This document shows, piece after piece, positions 1-12,344 of a stretch of 64,000 nt of DNA. Position 1 is the first letter of the stretch. Every line of letters begins with the position of its first letter. The stretch is from Lunularia cruciata (Eukaryota > Streptophyta > Marchantiopsida > Lunulariales > Lunulariaceae): the NCBI GenBank assembly GCA_948567375.1, contig OX419759.1:57885493-57949492 (forward strand). The letters run 5' to 3'. The notes beneath the pieces were generated by a model. It was given only the letters and a program-made list of their open reading frames with translations, had not been told where the DNA came from and made no database searches. A program made the position numbers and the translations under genes.

Positions 1-388
1 CTAGGTATACTGCAAGACGATAAGTATAAACTCTGAAATCGTTCAAAAAGCGAAGCAATCCGACAAATACGAGATCATTCTATGCCCTAGCTGCAAGAAA
101 TTTTGCTTGCTCAGTGACCGAAAGCAAAATTTGTCGGATTCCTCCCCAATCCCCAAGGACCCTGTAAAGCCTTTCTTTCGTGAAGTCAAAGAAGTCTCCT
201 TCAAAACCGGACTCGACCTGCGAACCCTAGGTACCAACAGGCAGAGGAATGGGAATTCTTGGGAGAAAGAGGGAGAAAAAGAGAAAGGCGACTGCGCAGG
301 AAAAAAGAAGGATGGGAAGACCCCATCAAGCCGGACAAGCGGGAGACAAAAAAGGTAACATGGGGCTAAGCCCCAATAGAGTCTGTAT

Positions 389-526
389 GAGAAATCTGCC
401 CTATCGCACCTAAGATATCCGAGCTATGCAAGTCTTACGGTCTACACACAACTGGAGGAGAAATCTGCCCTACCGCACCTAAGATATCCGAGCTATGCAA
501 GTCGTATGGTCTACACACAACTGGAG
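389..526. repeat. Tandem duplication, two copies of a 69-bp unit
   Basis: The unit beginning GAGAAATCTGCCCTA at 389 is repeated from 458 with only a few differences. It spans the junction between the LINE coding remnant and its non-coding tail. Confidence 0.85.
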
Positions 527-1675
527 TATTTGCAGAAACATCACCTAATGTGATTGCTCTCCTATGGATTGCACCAGCCACTGCCCTCTGTAGAGCAATG
601 GACATACGCTGTCTAAAGTAAACTACAAAGTATGAGAGTGAGAGTGGTACCCCCTGACGCCTAACATGATAAGCTCTCACGCACTCCCTGACAGATGTGT
701 CAAATGCCTTGTCCATCGCTCCATATAACTCCAAGGCTAGAGGAACAAAGAGGTGACCTCGCTGCATGCCCCTATACTTGGAGACCTTGCGACCTGCTGC
801 TGCACTCACCGCCCATCCAGGGGGATGGGTAATCACTCCCTCCGAAACTGTATCCCGCGTAGGGTCCGTGACCACGACATCCGCTACTGTCACCTGATCA
901 TCTCAGACCAAGTATAAGTCTGCCCTGACACGAGTTGTCTGCAATGCATACGAATGCTCCATCCAAGCCAAGTATCCACTCTCTCACGCCATAGCAAACA
1001 CTATGTCTCTAATGGCATCATGGGTAGCTATCCTCTGTCCTCCAAAAGGACACCGTGTCATGTGGACCGCCGCTGCATCTAGTGTAGAACCACACTCACA
1101 AGTGAGTAGTGAAGATGCAGATGGGTGGACCAAACCTAGGCAAAACCTCATCGTTATAGAGAAGTAGCCGGTGCGAGTCGGAAAGCCCTAATGCATGGTC
1201 GAGCTAGGATCCACGAGCCAGAACCCTTGCCGGAGCAAGAGCGTAGACGTGCTCTAGTAGCCTGAGGAATGGATGAGTCAACTAAGAGAGAATGTAGCGG
1301 ATGCTCACACTGTCGCTCCATCAAGGAAGACTGTAGACCTCTAGTCCAATCTGACGATAGTGAAGCAAACGGTGGAAAACTCTCTCGTGCTCGTGGGGAT
1401 AGACTATCTCTCGTCTGCTGCAATAACACCTGGAGAGAAAAGGATCCTCCCTCCACCTCTGTCACATAAGTCTCCAAAACCGGCCTCTCAGCAACCACAA
1501 AATGAGAGGAAAGTAGAGGTGTCGAGAGAGCACAAGTACCCAAAAATGCTATAGGTGTCATCTCCTCCATAGAAAGCAAGCCAACCCCACCACATGAGAT
1601 CGGTAGAGCCGTCTGTCTACGTGCCAATTGTGAGAAAGAGAGCGATGAGAGCTTCAACCCTACGGGCCTTTTCAT
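435..1675 (-). pseudogene. LINE-like reverse transcriptase C-terminal region, decayed
   Basis: Reading blocks at 1675-1154 and 893-435 together resemble the region downstream of reverse transcriptase in plant and algal non-LTR elements. The first has a motif LPISCGGVGLLSMEE followed by an alanine/leucine helix. The second reads PPGWAVSAAAGRKVSKYRG, then GHLFVPLALELYG, a short spacer, and FRQRMSIALQRAVAGAIHRR. The middle, around 900-1150, continues the pattern (a HDAIRDIVFAMARE stretch) but is interrupted by stops. A near-identical protein block occurs at 18265-18640. The family assignment rests on recalled motif order, not a search. No function is expected from this copy. Confidence 0.55.
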
Positions 1676-1699
1676 CGTTTCTGAAGTCTTGCTCGTTTT

Positions 1700-4600
1700 A
1701 GCTTTCTTTTGTGTTTTCTTTCATTCTTCTTTGGCACCTACGGTTGAGATCGGAGTCGCAACTCCGGTCTGCACTTATTGCTATGAACTTTCAATCTTAC
1801 AATTGAACATCTCCACATGTGAGTCAGTGAGTCAGTGACCCCACTGGATATCAAGCAGGCTCGGCAGGCACGTCTACCACACGAAGAAAATAAAACTCAA
1901 AATATAGATGTAGCTCCGAAGATCGGAAAGATACTGAATTTGTAGCTAAAAATTACCCTCCTTCCCTGCTGCTCGTTATCAAGCGCTTTCCTATTGCTAG
2001 TTCCTTTCAGGTAGGTGGGTACTATGGGCCCTCTGACTTCCTAGGTACTTTTCAAAGGATCTGGCCGAAAGACGAAAATGATGACATAAGAGCGTCTGAA
2101 GAACGCTACGCGTTCTCTCGCTTCGCACCTTCCATTCTGGTAGCTGTGCGTGGAATCGAAATTTCATTAACCTTACACTTTCTTGCAGTAGACTTGAAAC
2201 ATCTATTTTCTTTCAGATCGGATTTCCAGTTTTTATTATTTGCTGCTGAAAAATCTTCGATAAGATCAACTCTGCTTAGATTTGGAATCTGTTAAAAGTT
2301 GACAGTATGGACGCATGGTTCTGCTATTATTGGGAATTTACAGTTTGTCCCTCTTTTAGGGACGAATTGTAAAGAAGTGAAGTAACAGGAAAACTGCAGG
2401 TTCTGAATAAGAATTATTACAAATACTGATTTTATCATGTATTTACATCTAATTGTGTGTCAAAAATGTCTTTAATACAGATTAGCATGCCTTGTTGTAA
2501 TACCTTTGATGGAAACGTGTGAATAGTTTTACAAACATTTGGACTGATGAATACGGTCATATACTTACTTGCTGATCGCATTGATCGTGTTGTCAACGAA
2601 CAAATACTTTTGTATATATAATAAATAAAGTACCCCGGAGGCAAGGGGAGAGGAGTACAAGCACAAACAAGACACATACTGGAGTGATCGTTTTCTTTTC
2701 TGAATTAAGAAGTCTTTGAAATCGAATGAAAGGAAGGTAAGATTTCATTGGATGTCAAAGGCTGATGTATGTGTGGTTCACGTTAAGACATAAATGCTAC
2801 ATATACAGAAACTACGTCATTTGTTGTTTCTTGATAAGTACTTATACCTTTACTGTAACGTGGAGTAGAAAGTATTCTTGTGATTACTACCTTGATTGCT
2901 GATTATTGTGAATTTTGAATAAATAACTTAACTTATATCTAGTATTGTGTATACACGGATTCGATGGAAACCAGCTTAGCCCACTGAACTAAATTGTAAC
3001 CAAACTGCATTTGCTATGGTGTTTTAAACTTGTTTTTGGTAGTTCTTGCAAAATAAATGTTGTCGAATTTCCACTTTCAGAACTGTAGCATAAATAAATA
3101 TAGTGAACCACCAAGCCAGCTAGCGAATATTTGGGACAGATAAACAGACCTTACCCCGAGGATGCGTCTTGGTTCTATGGGTCCCATCTTCCGCTTCACA
3201 CGAATAATCCTGGGAAGGGTCACTTTGTTTCTACTACTAGAATAGGCATTGATGGACCTACCACAGTTCTCAAGTCTTCCATCGTACGGTTCTCGAAGAC
3301 GTGCTCTCGAGTGGACGCATAGAGCACATTGTCAATGACTGATCAAAATATCTCTTCAATCTCGTCCACAAAGTTGGAACACGGCATCATCAGGACTTCG
3401 GCCTTTCCTCCAAATCATCCAAATCATGTAAAGTAAAGACCTTTCTCTTTATCATACTCCTTATTATATACGTTGTGTTTGTCGTAGTTGGTTAGGTAAG
3501 GGCAACGATGCCTAGCGGGGTCTGTTAGTCAGAAGCGAGTGTACATATAAAAAATGTCTAAATTTTATCTGAATACTTTCGAGTGAATATATATACATAT
3601 AATTCCCCTAAAAACAGGAGTGTAAAAGGAGGTAAAGAGTGTGAGGTTCAACGGTCGTCCCAAGAGGAAAAATTTTCTTTTTAAATAAATCATATATACA
3701 TAATAATACCCTGAAGGGAAAGGATTACAAGGTAGAAAGAAGTGCAAAAAGAGATGGAGAACGTGAGACTGAAGAAAAATAAATAGAAATTTAAAAAGAA
3801 GAAGAAGAGGAGAGTGACTCGAAGACACACAAACAAAGGGAAAATGCACCCTTATATTATATATCGAAGAAACAAATAAGAAAGAAGGTTACTCTCGGAT
3901 TGTGTGTAGAAGTTGTCTAATGGGATATACGGTAAGTGGGGAGGGGGGACCCTAGCCATACGGGATGTTTGTTGTGATGTTTGTTGTTGCTCTTATATGA
4001 AAGTCTCCAGCTTTAGACCAAAGCTTGAGAGTAGTATAACATGATTGAGACATGTTATCTAAGTAGGATATGAATATAGTTGGAGAGATAGACAAAGTCT
4101 CTCATCTAAAAAAAATTTATGTTGCTTTCTTGAGCAGAGAATCAAAATGGTAATGAAGGTGCACACATATCTCAATCACCGAAGAAACAATAATATCATA
4201 AGATAATCGAGATACAGACTGGTGTCGGTAGAACATGACTTGAGAAGAATGAAATCTGTGTCAATGTCTATTCGAGTAGCAGAAACCAAATGACCATTCC
4301 AAGATTTCTTCGGAAAATGGGAACTATATGCATGCTTGATGTGAGGTCTGTCGTTAGCTGCCTTGGAGGTAAATGATATTCTTTTGATTATATGTATTTC
4401 AGAGTCTTCAAAGTGGCAATGACAACTTATATTCTGCAAGACCCACGAACAGTAACTTCAAGCATGCAAGAACCGCGAGCAGGAATTTCAACTTTCTATA
4501 TTTAAGATTGAGTTATATATATCTATACTTTGGTTAAAATTTAGTTCACTAGCTGGACTCCGAACAGAATCCACCTCGATACAATGCTAAATAAAAGTTA

Positions 4601-6430
4601 AGTTTTTCTGCCAAATTTCACTTAATAATAATAATAATAATAGTCAGGTGAATATCCTAGGCTCAAGCATAGGATATCTTGGGCGATTTATTTAGCTCAG
4701 GCGATTTTGAATGTCTTAAATAATACTAATTCACTTCTTTCATCTGCAAGCTCCCACGCTGTAACAATATACAGTTCGTTCATTTAGTTATATAGACGCT
4801 AGAAGAAAACTTTTGAGGCTTTGTATGTAACATGAAACAATTGGTTTATTATACAAATAAAGAAGTAGATGGTTGTCTACTCGAGTAGCGGAATAAGATT
4901 TCTGAAACTATTAACATGACAAGAACTACTTTATTGGAATTAGAATGACACGAAGTTCGTCGCCCAATTGTGAATAGAGAGAAAAGCGGGAGAGTGTAGA
5001 GAACGAAAGCAGAAATCTGTACTCGATTCTCTGTAGACAACAGTGTGTTTGACCGATCTTCCTTGCAAGCAAACGCCTCCTGTTACTTCCATTGAGCTCC
5101 CTCAAGGTGGTCACAACAAGTAAATTAAGCAAACCATGATCGTAAAAGGGGGTTGTTGCGCTCCATGAATGAGTAGACACTACTGTAACAGACCTGCCGA
5201 ACTTTTGTTTTGTTCAAGGCGGCGTTAAATGGTCGTAGACATGTCGACCGAAACTTCAGATGATGTTTCACCCAACAAGATTACAGAAATTTTGAGAAAA
5301 GGAGAACGAGGACTGAATAGAGTAGGTTAACGCGGCACTCCCGTTATGAAGGAGGTGCTCGACGTATCCTCTCTCAATTTCAAGTGTGGTCTTTCCTGTG
5401 CAACTGCATTGCACGAGTGGCAGAAGTCGTTTCTTCCTTCCTTTCGTCTACGAGGACGTCGATGAAGTTTCTCTCTTCGAAGCTGAGCCGTGATGGGCAG
5501 GAGAGGGCGGAAGCATATTTGAATCTGATGATGTTCTGCTCGGCTTCTCGTTACAAAGGTGATTGAATTTCATGTCTGACAAAAGAATGGAATTGATAGG
5601 ATCTTTTTAGCAGTTTCTCGAAGCTTTCCAGAACAATGCCGTCAATCTTTTATGACAAGCGGAGGCTCAGAGCTGTCTTGGAACTGCTATGGACACTCGA
5701 ATGGTATCTGGAGTGCTGGCGGCAAGCTAGCTCCGGATTCTCCGAGTTCTGCGCAGAGCAACACCTTCAATTCTGATAGGAAGTCACTCGTGAAGCACAG
5801 GTGATCGTCCGTAGTGCCACTTACTTAAGGGGATCGTGCCTTGCAAATTTGAATCTTCATCTTTGATTTTCGGCTGTAAATATAGGTATGAGATTGATTT
5901 GAGATGTTATCCCGTAGTATTGTTCCGGTACCTTTGTCCTCCCAGGATTGGAGGATGGGCCTCAAGGCTATGCAACAGTGCTTCAATACAAGGTAGATTA
6001 CCTATATCTATATGGAATTCCTTGACTTAACAGAGATTTTCACTTCTTGGAATCGTGACTCGGGAATCACTAGCTTGACCCGAGATTGACTCGTTCCAGT
6101 CTCAGAGCTTCTACATTCTCCGAAAGGGAAGAGTAGAAATCCTCAACATCGCAAACACATACTGACCAGCCATATGCTATATGGCAATTTGCATTTCAGC
6201 AGCATCTCGTAGTAATTCGCTGTCGCTGCCCTTCGTTCTCCACAAACTGCCATCTTGTCTCCCAACCAGGACTTCTACAGAACTGCTTTCATCACAGCCT
6301 GCCGTAAATTTTGATTTCCCTGGACGAACATCAGGGTAGCAGTCAGTAATTATCAAAAACAAGCGACTAGATGATTAATTTGTCAGAAGCATGCAATCTG
6401 ATTAGTATGTATATTCTGCAATTGGTAGTA
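1700..6430. other. Intergenic, no supported gene
   Basis: No open reading frame here shows recognisable family motifs or codon patterns. There is a short AAT microsatellite near 4623-4643, and A/T-rich low-complexity stretches around 3540-3900. Short open frames such as the one at 3131-3322 have no features I can interpret. Confidence 0.5.
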
Positions 6431-6439
6431 TTTCAGGAG

Positions 6440-8440
6440 GATTACAATGTCAAAATTACACTATTCACTATCTTCTGAACCATGTAGAATCCAGATACGA
6501 TTTTAACATCGAATTGGAGAAAGCCTCTACTATTTTGCGTGGTACGTTTATGGAAACTGTAACTGCACGAGGAGACCCACAAAAGAAAACCCGTTCCCGC
6601 CTTTGGATTGTTGAAGCTCAATCTCAGATTGCTGTCCTTCAAAACAGCATTGTATGATTCTAGTTTGTCTTTCCGGATCAACTCAGCATTGACTAGTGCT
6701 TGTCTCTCGTCAAGTTTGCTTCGGACATCGTCGGGCATTCCTAAGTAAACCTCTACAAGAAACTCAGTAACACCTTTAAAGGTAGAATTGATGTGCAACA
6801 GCCCCATGACGTCTTTAAAACAGTCCTCCCCAAGGCTCGGTATCTCTAACGAAGTGAGTGCAATGTTATGACGTAGACAATCATATAAGAATTTCCATCC
6901 TCCCGTGGTCCCATAAACGTCCATCGTCCTTCTAATCCTAGCTGTTGTAACGACCAGTTAGCTCTCAGCATTCCTAACAGGCGGATCCTCGGAAGAACAT
7001 CAGGCAGAAATTTGAATTCACCCACGGGAGGAGAACCCAGTGGCCAATTTCTAAGCTTGAATTTCTTCAGAGAGCTGAATCTACTCAAAACATTGGTAAT
7101 AGCTTGTCTGTGATTACTTGAATCTCATAAATCTCACTCGTATTGACCCTTAAAAAAGTGATGGCGACGGAACATGACAAGAATTCTGTCATCCCTTGGA
7201 GCCAGTCATCTATAGTGGAAGAGACGTACCTGGTGAACACGAAACCCTGAAGTATTCTTTGCCTGCAAGGACGAGCCTTCTTTTTCCTAATGCTCTACAC
7301 TGAACTCCGTATCCAGACGCTGATCCTCACCCCCAAAGCTGTGGAGCTCCAGGTAGTTTGCCTGAAGTGATAGATTAGAAGACGATAGTCGAGGAAGAAA
7401 TATCTTGATTGGCGAGTGTCCATAACTTCAACCAAGAGTAAGACAACTGATTGATTTGTTATAGTTTTTCTCAATGAGATTTTCTCAACAAGTCTAACCA
7501 TCCATGTCCTGTAAAATCAAGCTACGCCAAACATCTGCAATTGGGGACCAGCTTATCTCAGGGCTTGTCCCAAAGCCTTGACTGACTGCCTTTGCGTCAA
7601 GCTCGCTTACAGCTTTCATGTGGAGCTCAAAAAGTCTAGGAGCAGATCGGATCACTTCGGCTATACACTTCATCATCCTGGACTCTGCCCATTTTATGTT
7701 TATGACAAAACATTCAATGCAGAACTGCACGACAGCGGTTCGAGCAAAACAGAGTTCGCTGGCAGTACAGGAACACCTAGAAATCCATCACGAATTCTCG
7801 ATACGACCCATAGTTACCAAAAGCTTGGAGCACTCCTGCAGTTCATTTCGCAACTCCTGACAATCTTCACCGTCTCCGAAAACTCGTGAACACCACATTG
7901 CACAGGATAAGCTAACCAGTACGGGCAGAAAATCTCCTCTCCCTTCCCCCCTACATCTCTGCAAGACCTCATGGACGGTAATCGGCAGCTCTATTACATC
8001 CGAATTTCTTCCCTGGCCAGTCAGTTCCATGTCTTCACGATCGCTGTTGAGATTGCTGGAAGGCACCTTCTGTTGTGGTTAACATCGAGCTCTGCTACCC
8101 CGCCTTTTAAGTAAATCGCATGCCCGCTCAAGCCCGCCATGCCATCAAAAGGACCATATACCAGCACTAAACTAGCGGATTTCTCCCTCCACGAACGTCT
8201 GAAACCTAAGCGTTGAGTGAGACTCGTCATAAAGGGCCTCGTAAGTTGGACACAGACACGAAGGAGTTTTCGAACAAATTGAGACTCTGCTCTCAGCAGC
8301 CACCTGTAAGATCAGCGGTATACTCCCGCGAGAGTGAAGCAGGTCTAAGATCAAACTCTCTGATGAAAATCTCTCACCAGGATGACAGGAGAAATCGAGA
8401 ACTTCCACTAGATAATATAATGAAAAGGTACTCACGATGA
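6440..8440 (-). pseudogene. Leucine-rich-repeat / NLR-like gene remnant
   Basis: Several minus-strand reading blocks form a broken gene: roughly 8066-7788, 7730-7494, 7088-6846 and 6924-6600. The block at 7088-6846 contains LRANWSLQQLGLEG. The next frame contains LRHNIALTSLEIPSL and a GLLHINSTFK segment, which match the spacing of ribonuclease-inhibitor-type leucine-rich repeats. Downstream, a charged helix (ALVNAELIRKDKLESYNAVL) leads, after a frame change near 6600, to RVFFCGSPR. In bryophyte and lycophyte LRR-GTPase/NLR-like proteins the corresponding position is a P-loop of the form GxxxxGKT. Here the GKT is lost and stops follow shortly after, so the nucleotide-binding domain is missing. 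I infer a truncated, frameshifted relative. Introns cannot be excluded for some of the frame changes. A block at 8435-8172 may or may not belong. Confidence 0.4.
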
Positions 8441-8449
8441 ATACAACTG

Positions 8450-10622
8450 TAGAGATATGTCAGGCAACGAAAAGAAGTATAAAATATTGATAATGAGCCC
8501 GATGATGCTTCCGTGCATTCTGGCATTCACTATTACCCTCGACAGTAAATCCATAGTTCAATACCGAGATTCGTCCTTCTGTCGGTGAGTACTTGAAGGT
8601 AAATTGGAGATTGTAGTATCAAAGTCCAACTAGTACTCCGCTTTTTTACAACAAACAAGAACCACCTTTTGCAATTGAACGACCTCGTAGCCGGAACAAC
8701 TTGTGTAAGACATCTCTGGTCTGTCTATTCTGACGCGATCTTCACTAATGTATCCCAAACCTGTCATGATTTCATAACCTCAACAACCTGTAACCTCAAT
8801 AACCACAACCTGTAGCACACCGTTCTGCTATATAAAATCGCACATCCTTGTTTGTTTCTAATTATTTTCCGGTTTCATATCGCTGGGATGCAGCTACATC
8901 CTCGTCGCACTTCTCAGATGATATATGTCTTCATTTTATGAGAACAGGAGTGGTTGTGAGTGACATTACGACCGTGTGCGTGAACTACACCACAGGCAGA
9001 GTTCACAAATGCACCGGTAGGCCTTCATGCACATCCTAGTCGTGCACAAGCAGAAGAAAATAAACTAAGGATTGTCTTGCTTCCCTGACACTCAAATGCT
9101 GGATTGTGGACCAAGAATCTTTAGTTCGCGAGAGAAAAGTGAAAGACTTCTAAAAACTTTAAATTACAATGTTACTGGTCAAAACACGCAAGAAGGAGAT
9201 TATTCAAGCTAACCAGACAGTGTGTGCTCCCAAGTAGATGAGTTTCGGAGACGGGGGTGAGACCTCACTACTCTTTTGCTCCTCCATCGCGCCCGCTCGC
9301 CCGCTCCCCTGCACGCACTATTGTGGTTGGCACGTACGAATGTCTAGCGTCCACACTCCCACCAGAATGCACTGTAGGAAAAATGTATGAGAAGAATCTG
9401 CACCAGGTCAACGAATTCAAAGACCACAATTCAAAGGTTGGTTTGGGGCTACATTCACGTTTACCCCTTATTGAGTCCCAAAGGTCTTAATTCGTATCTG
9501 TCACTTAGGTGTACATGGGTGACATACCCGCGAAGCAAGCTCTTCCTCGCAATTTACAGATTTTCCCATGATCGATTTCACCTTTACAAGGCGCCCAGCT
9601 TGTCCCTACGGACCGTCCACATCATGTCGTACCGAGGTAGGAGAGGGATCTGCAACCCTAAAATTTTAACATGATAAACCATGGTAGATTAAACCAGATG
9701 ACAACATTCCAAATCCTCTTGTATGTTATTAAATCAGACGTTACTTGTTCGTAGACATGATAAAATCTGAACAGTTCCGGATGCTCGAGCAATAAAGAAA
9801 ACCATCTCTTTAAGTCAGATGTAAGACGTATGAATAATCTTAAGGCCAACTTCCTTGCGGACGCCCAAAGAGATAGAGAATATTTATCCATATGCATGTA
9901 ACTTCTGTGAAATAGAGATATTGAGCAAATGTCTGCCCAAGCATTCTTGTATTTCTTATCTTCTCTCACTATCAAGATGAAATGGGTAAATTGTCTCTAT
10001 CCAAGGGCAGGTCACTACGAATAGATTGGAGAAATGTTGGCTAAATCTCCGTTCTGTCTTGCATCGCAGTCGTTTCTGCCAGAGGTCAAGAACGATAGGT
10101 CTTGTTGGGGGGAATCTAGTCGCTCAAGGTTTGACGTCCCTCAGTGTGAAGACCGGGTGTGTCTCTGTATCAAGTGTCTTTAATGGTGACGAGACTTTAA
10201 CCCATAACGTCCACATTGACATGAATAACATAAGGACTTCCAACCACGTCGATACTTGATGCTGTCTCTTTGATCATGAAGTTGTTGGATACAGTAGTCC
10301 GATCCACAGGTCCACAACAAATTTCTCTGTACTTCTTCTGCACTGTACATGTACCAAAAATAACTCATTATTCTGTCATGACGGCCTACGAGTTCTCTCC
10401 CCTCTGTTCCACGTTGCAATTTTAGTCTAAATGCTTGCTCCTAGCTGCGGATTGTGGGGCGATATGATTCCTCCTATTCCTAGACATGAATCAAGATATA
10501 AATTTGAGAAGCTAAGAAGCTTAACTGATCTTCGATAAGCAGTCGGTAATCTCTTGTCCCCGAAATTTCTGGGTCCAAAAGGTGGAACTCTGTCTGATCA
10601 TATTCTCACGCTTATTTATAAA
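8450..10622. other. Intergenic, includes upstream region of the receptor-like kinase
   Basis: No coding sequence is supported here. The last few hundred bases are presumably the promoter and 5' leader of the kinase gene starting at 10623. I could not pick out a convincing TATA box at a defined distance. Confidence 0.4.
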
Positions 10623-12344
10623 ATGGCGCTACAAGCTCAGGTTCAAACCTTAGCCGTGGTATTCTCGGTCTTGGTTTTGTCGGTCCTTACCGAGCAGGTA
10701 GCTTCAGAGTGCTCATTCGCAAATCCCTGTCTGAGTGGAGCCGATCCGTGCTGCAGCTCCACTGGATTTTGTGGTCATTCTGACAGCCACTGTAAATATT
10801 GCAATGTTAACGCCTCCCTTGCACAGGATGGGAAGTGCCCTGATTCAACAAGTGATAATCATATCGATCTAGACTCGGGGTCATGCTTCAACGATACAGA
10901 AAGGTGCCCAGTGGGGTCGTGCTGCAGTAGTTTCCACACGTGTGGAACTTTGACAGAGCACTGTGGGTATGGGTGCCTGGGAGGAGATTGTTTTCTACAT
11001 CTCAGTGTTGGTGTCCAAATTGTTGCAGGTTTAGCTATACTTCTCGCTGTTCCTACATTTGTTGGATGTGTGAATCTCTATCATTATGCGACAAAGTCCA
11101 CGGAGACTCCCGAGCTCGGATTTAGGAACCCCGAACCGAGACCAGTTACAGGATATGCTTACAACAAACTTGAAGCTGCCACACACCACTTTGATACAAT
11201 TATTGGAGAAGGCGCATCCGGCAGAATTTACAAGGGCAAGCTCGAGGACGGCAGTGACATCGCTGTGAAGTGGCTGTCGAAGATCCCCGGAGGATACGAA
11301 GCACCTGGTCAAGAATCATTCAACTTGCTATCACATCTCAAGGCGGTGATATTGCAGTGGAGCTTGGGCTTCCGTAGTCTTTTCTGGAGGCAAGAGAACG
11401 AGTTAAAAGACGATATCCTGATTGCAGAAGTTCAGAACGGCCGAAAAAGGACACATAAAAATCTATTAGCCTTGAAAGGGCATTGTTTGCACGAAAATGT
11501 AACTACTGGTGACACTCAACGCTTTCTAGTGTACGAATATTTCCACAAAGGATCCCTTGCAGAATGGCTTTTCGTTCGGTGGCGATGTCATGCTCTAGAT
11601 CGTTCTGAGCAGTTTCTAAGGTGGGAAAATCGAAAGAAAATAGCTCTTGGTGTTGCTAGTGCCTTGGAATATCTTCATTCAGGAATGCAAGGCTACACGA
11701 CCTCCTTACACCTTGATATCAAGCCGGAAACCATTCTTCTTGATGATGACTTTGTACCCAAAGTAGCCGACTTTGCATTTTCACGGTTTCTGCTAGGTAA
11801 CCACAGAAGAAACCCACCTGTTAGAACCGGAAAGGGATCCGGACTCGAGACGCTAGTATATATGGCCCCTGAAGTCCAACAATCTCAAACGACGTCAACT
11901 TGCATGTCCGACGTTTTTAGTTTTGGTATCGTTATACTGGAGTTGGTTTCTGGGCGTAGCGTTTATAATGATTCACGATCAGTGTCTTACCTGCCTTTGC
12001 TGGTAATGGAGGAAGCAACGAAATGGGCTGGAGGAGAGCTCAATCTTGTGGATCCAAAGTTACGGTTAGATGATCACGCAGAAAGTGAAGCTAAGAGGTT
12101 TTTGCGTGTTGCACTCTGGTGCCTTCGGCGAGAACCGAAGAAAAGACCTGCGATGCACGAAGTGAAAAGGCTTTTATCTCTCAAGTCCAAGTGCACTGAC
12201 GAATTTCCAGTTGACACGCAACTGCCGGAAGAATTGATGGCAGATTTGCAAGGAATAGTTTCCACAATTTGCAATCTCAAAAATGAGTCAAACTCCTCCG
12301 CCCGGAGTTGGAGAACAGACCTGGAAGCACCTCTGTTACCTTGA
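10623..12344 (+). CDS. Receptor-like kinase with cysteine-rich hevein-like ectodomain
   Basis: A single uninterrupted frame of 573 codons. The ATG at 10623 is chosen because it begins a classical signal peptide (MALQAQVQTLAVVFSVLVLS, cleavage near residues 27-29); upstream in-frame sequence lacks an ATG. Residues 30-60 and 88-123 are cysteine-rich with CCSSTGFCG and CCSSFHTCG motifs, like the core of hevein-type chitin-binding domains. A transmembrane helix lies at about 129-153. The kinase domain runs from about 190 to 535, with glycine loop GEGASGRIYKG, Lys216 in AVKW, LHLDIKPETILL in place of the usual HRDLKPxNILL, DFA (383-385) in place of DFG, and an intact APE. An insertion of about 35 residues sits between the lysine and the expected helix C (about 225-260). 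By inference it is a plasma-membrane receptor for a chitin-like or other carbohydrate ligand. Loss of the DFG glycine and HRD arginine leaves catalytic activity in doubt. Confidence 0.8.
   Translation: MALQAQVQTLAVVFSVLVLSVLTEQVASECSFANPCLSGADPCCSSTGFCGHSDSHCKYCNVNASLAQDGKCPDSTSDNHIDLDSGSCFNDTERCPVGSCCSSFHTCGTLTEHCGYGCLGGDCFLHLSVGVQIVAGLAILLAVPTFVGCVNLYHYATKSTETPELGFRNPEPRPVTGYAYNKLEAATHHFDTIIGEGASGRIYKGKLEDGSDIAVKWLSKIPGGYEAPGQESFNLLSHLKAVILQWSLGFRSLFWRQENELKDDILIAEVQNGRKRTHKNLLALKGHCLHENVTTGDTQRFLVYEYFHKGSLAEWLFVRWRCHALDRSEQFLRWENRKKIALGVASALEYLHSGMQGYTTSLHLDIKPETILLDDDFVPKVADFAFSRFLLGNHRRNPPVRTGKGSGLETLVYMAPEVQQSQTTSTCMSDVFSFGIVILELVSGRSVYNDSRSVSYLPLLVMEEATKWAGGELNLVDPKLRLDDHAESEAKRFLRVALWCLRREPKKRPAMHEVKRLLSLKSKCTDEFPVDTQLPEELMADLQGIVSTICNLKNESNSSARSWRTDLEAPLLP

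Larger units (their letters stand above)
200..1680 (-). mobile_element. 5'-truncated LINE-like retroelement, 3' part
   Basis: This is the 3' end of a non-LTR retroelement read on the minus strand. The coding remnant (about 1675 down to 435) is followed by a non-coding tail (about 434 to 200). The tail contains motifs that recur elsewhere in the window, notably a stretch reading GAAGGATGGGAAGACCCC on the plus strand. The start of the tail carries a tandem duplication (389-526). No reverse transcriptase core is present, so the copy is 5' truncated, as is usual for LINEs. The outer 3' boundary near 200-240 is inferred from comparison with the copy at 18.1-18.8 kb. Confidence 0.6.

Noticed and set aside
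10554-10622. Upstream extension of the kinase frame
   Set aside because: It opens at a TTG, not ATG, and would place 23 residues in front of a clean signal peptide that starts at the ATG at 10623.
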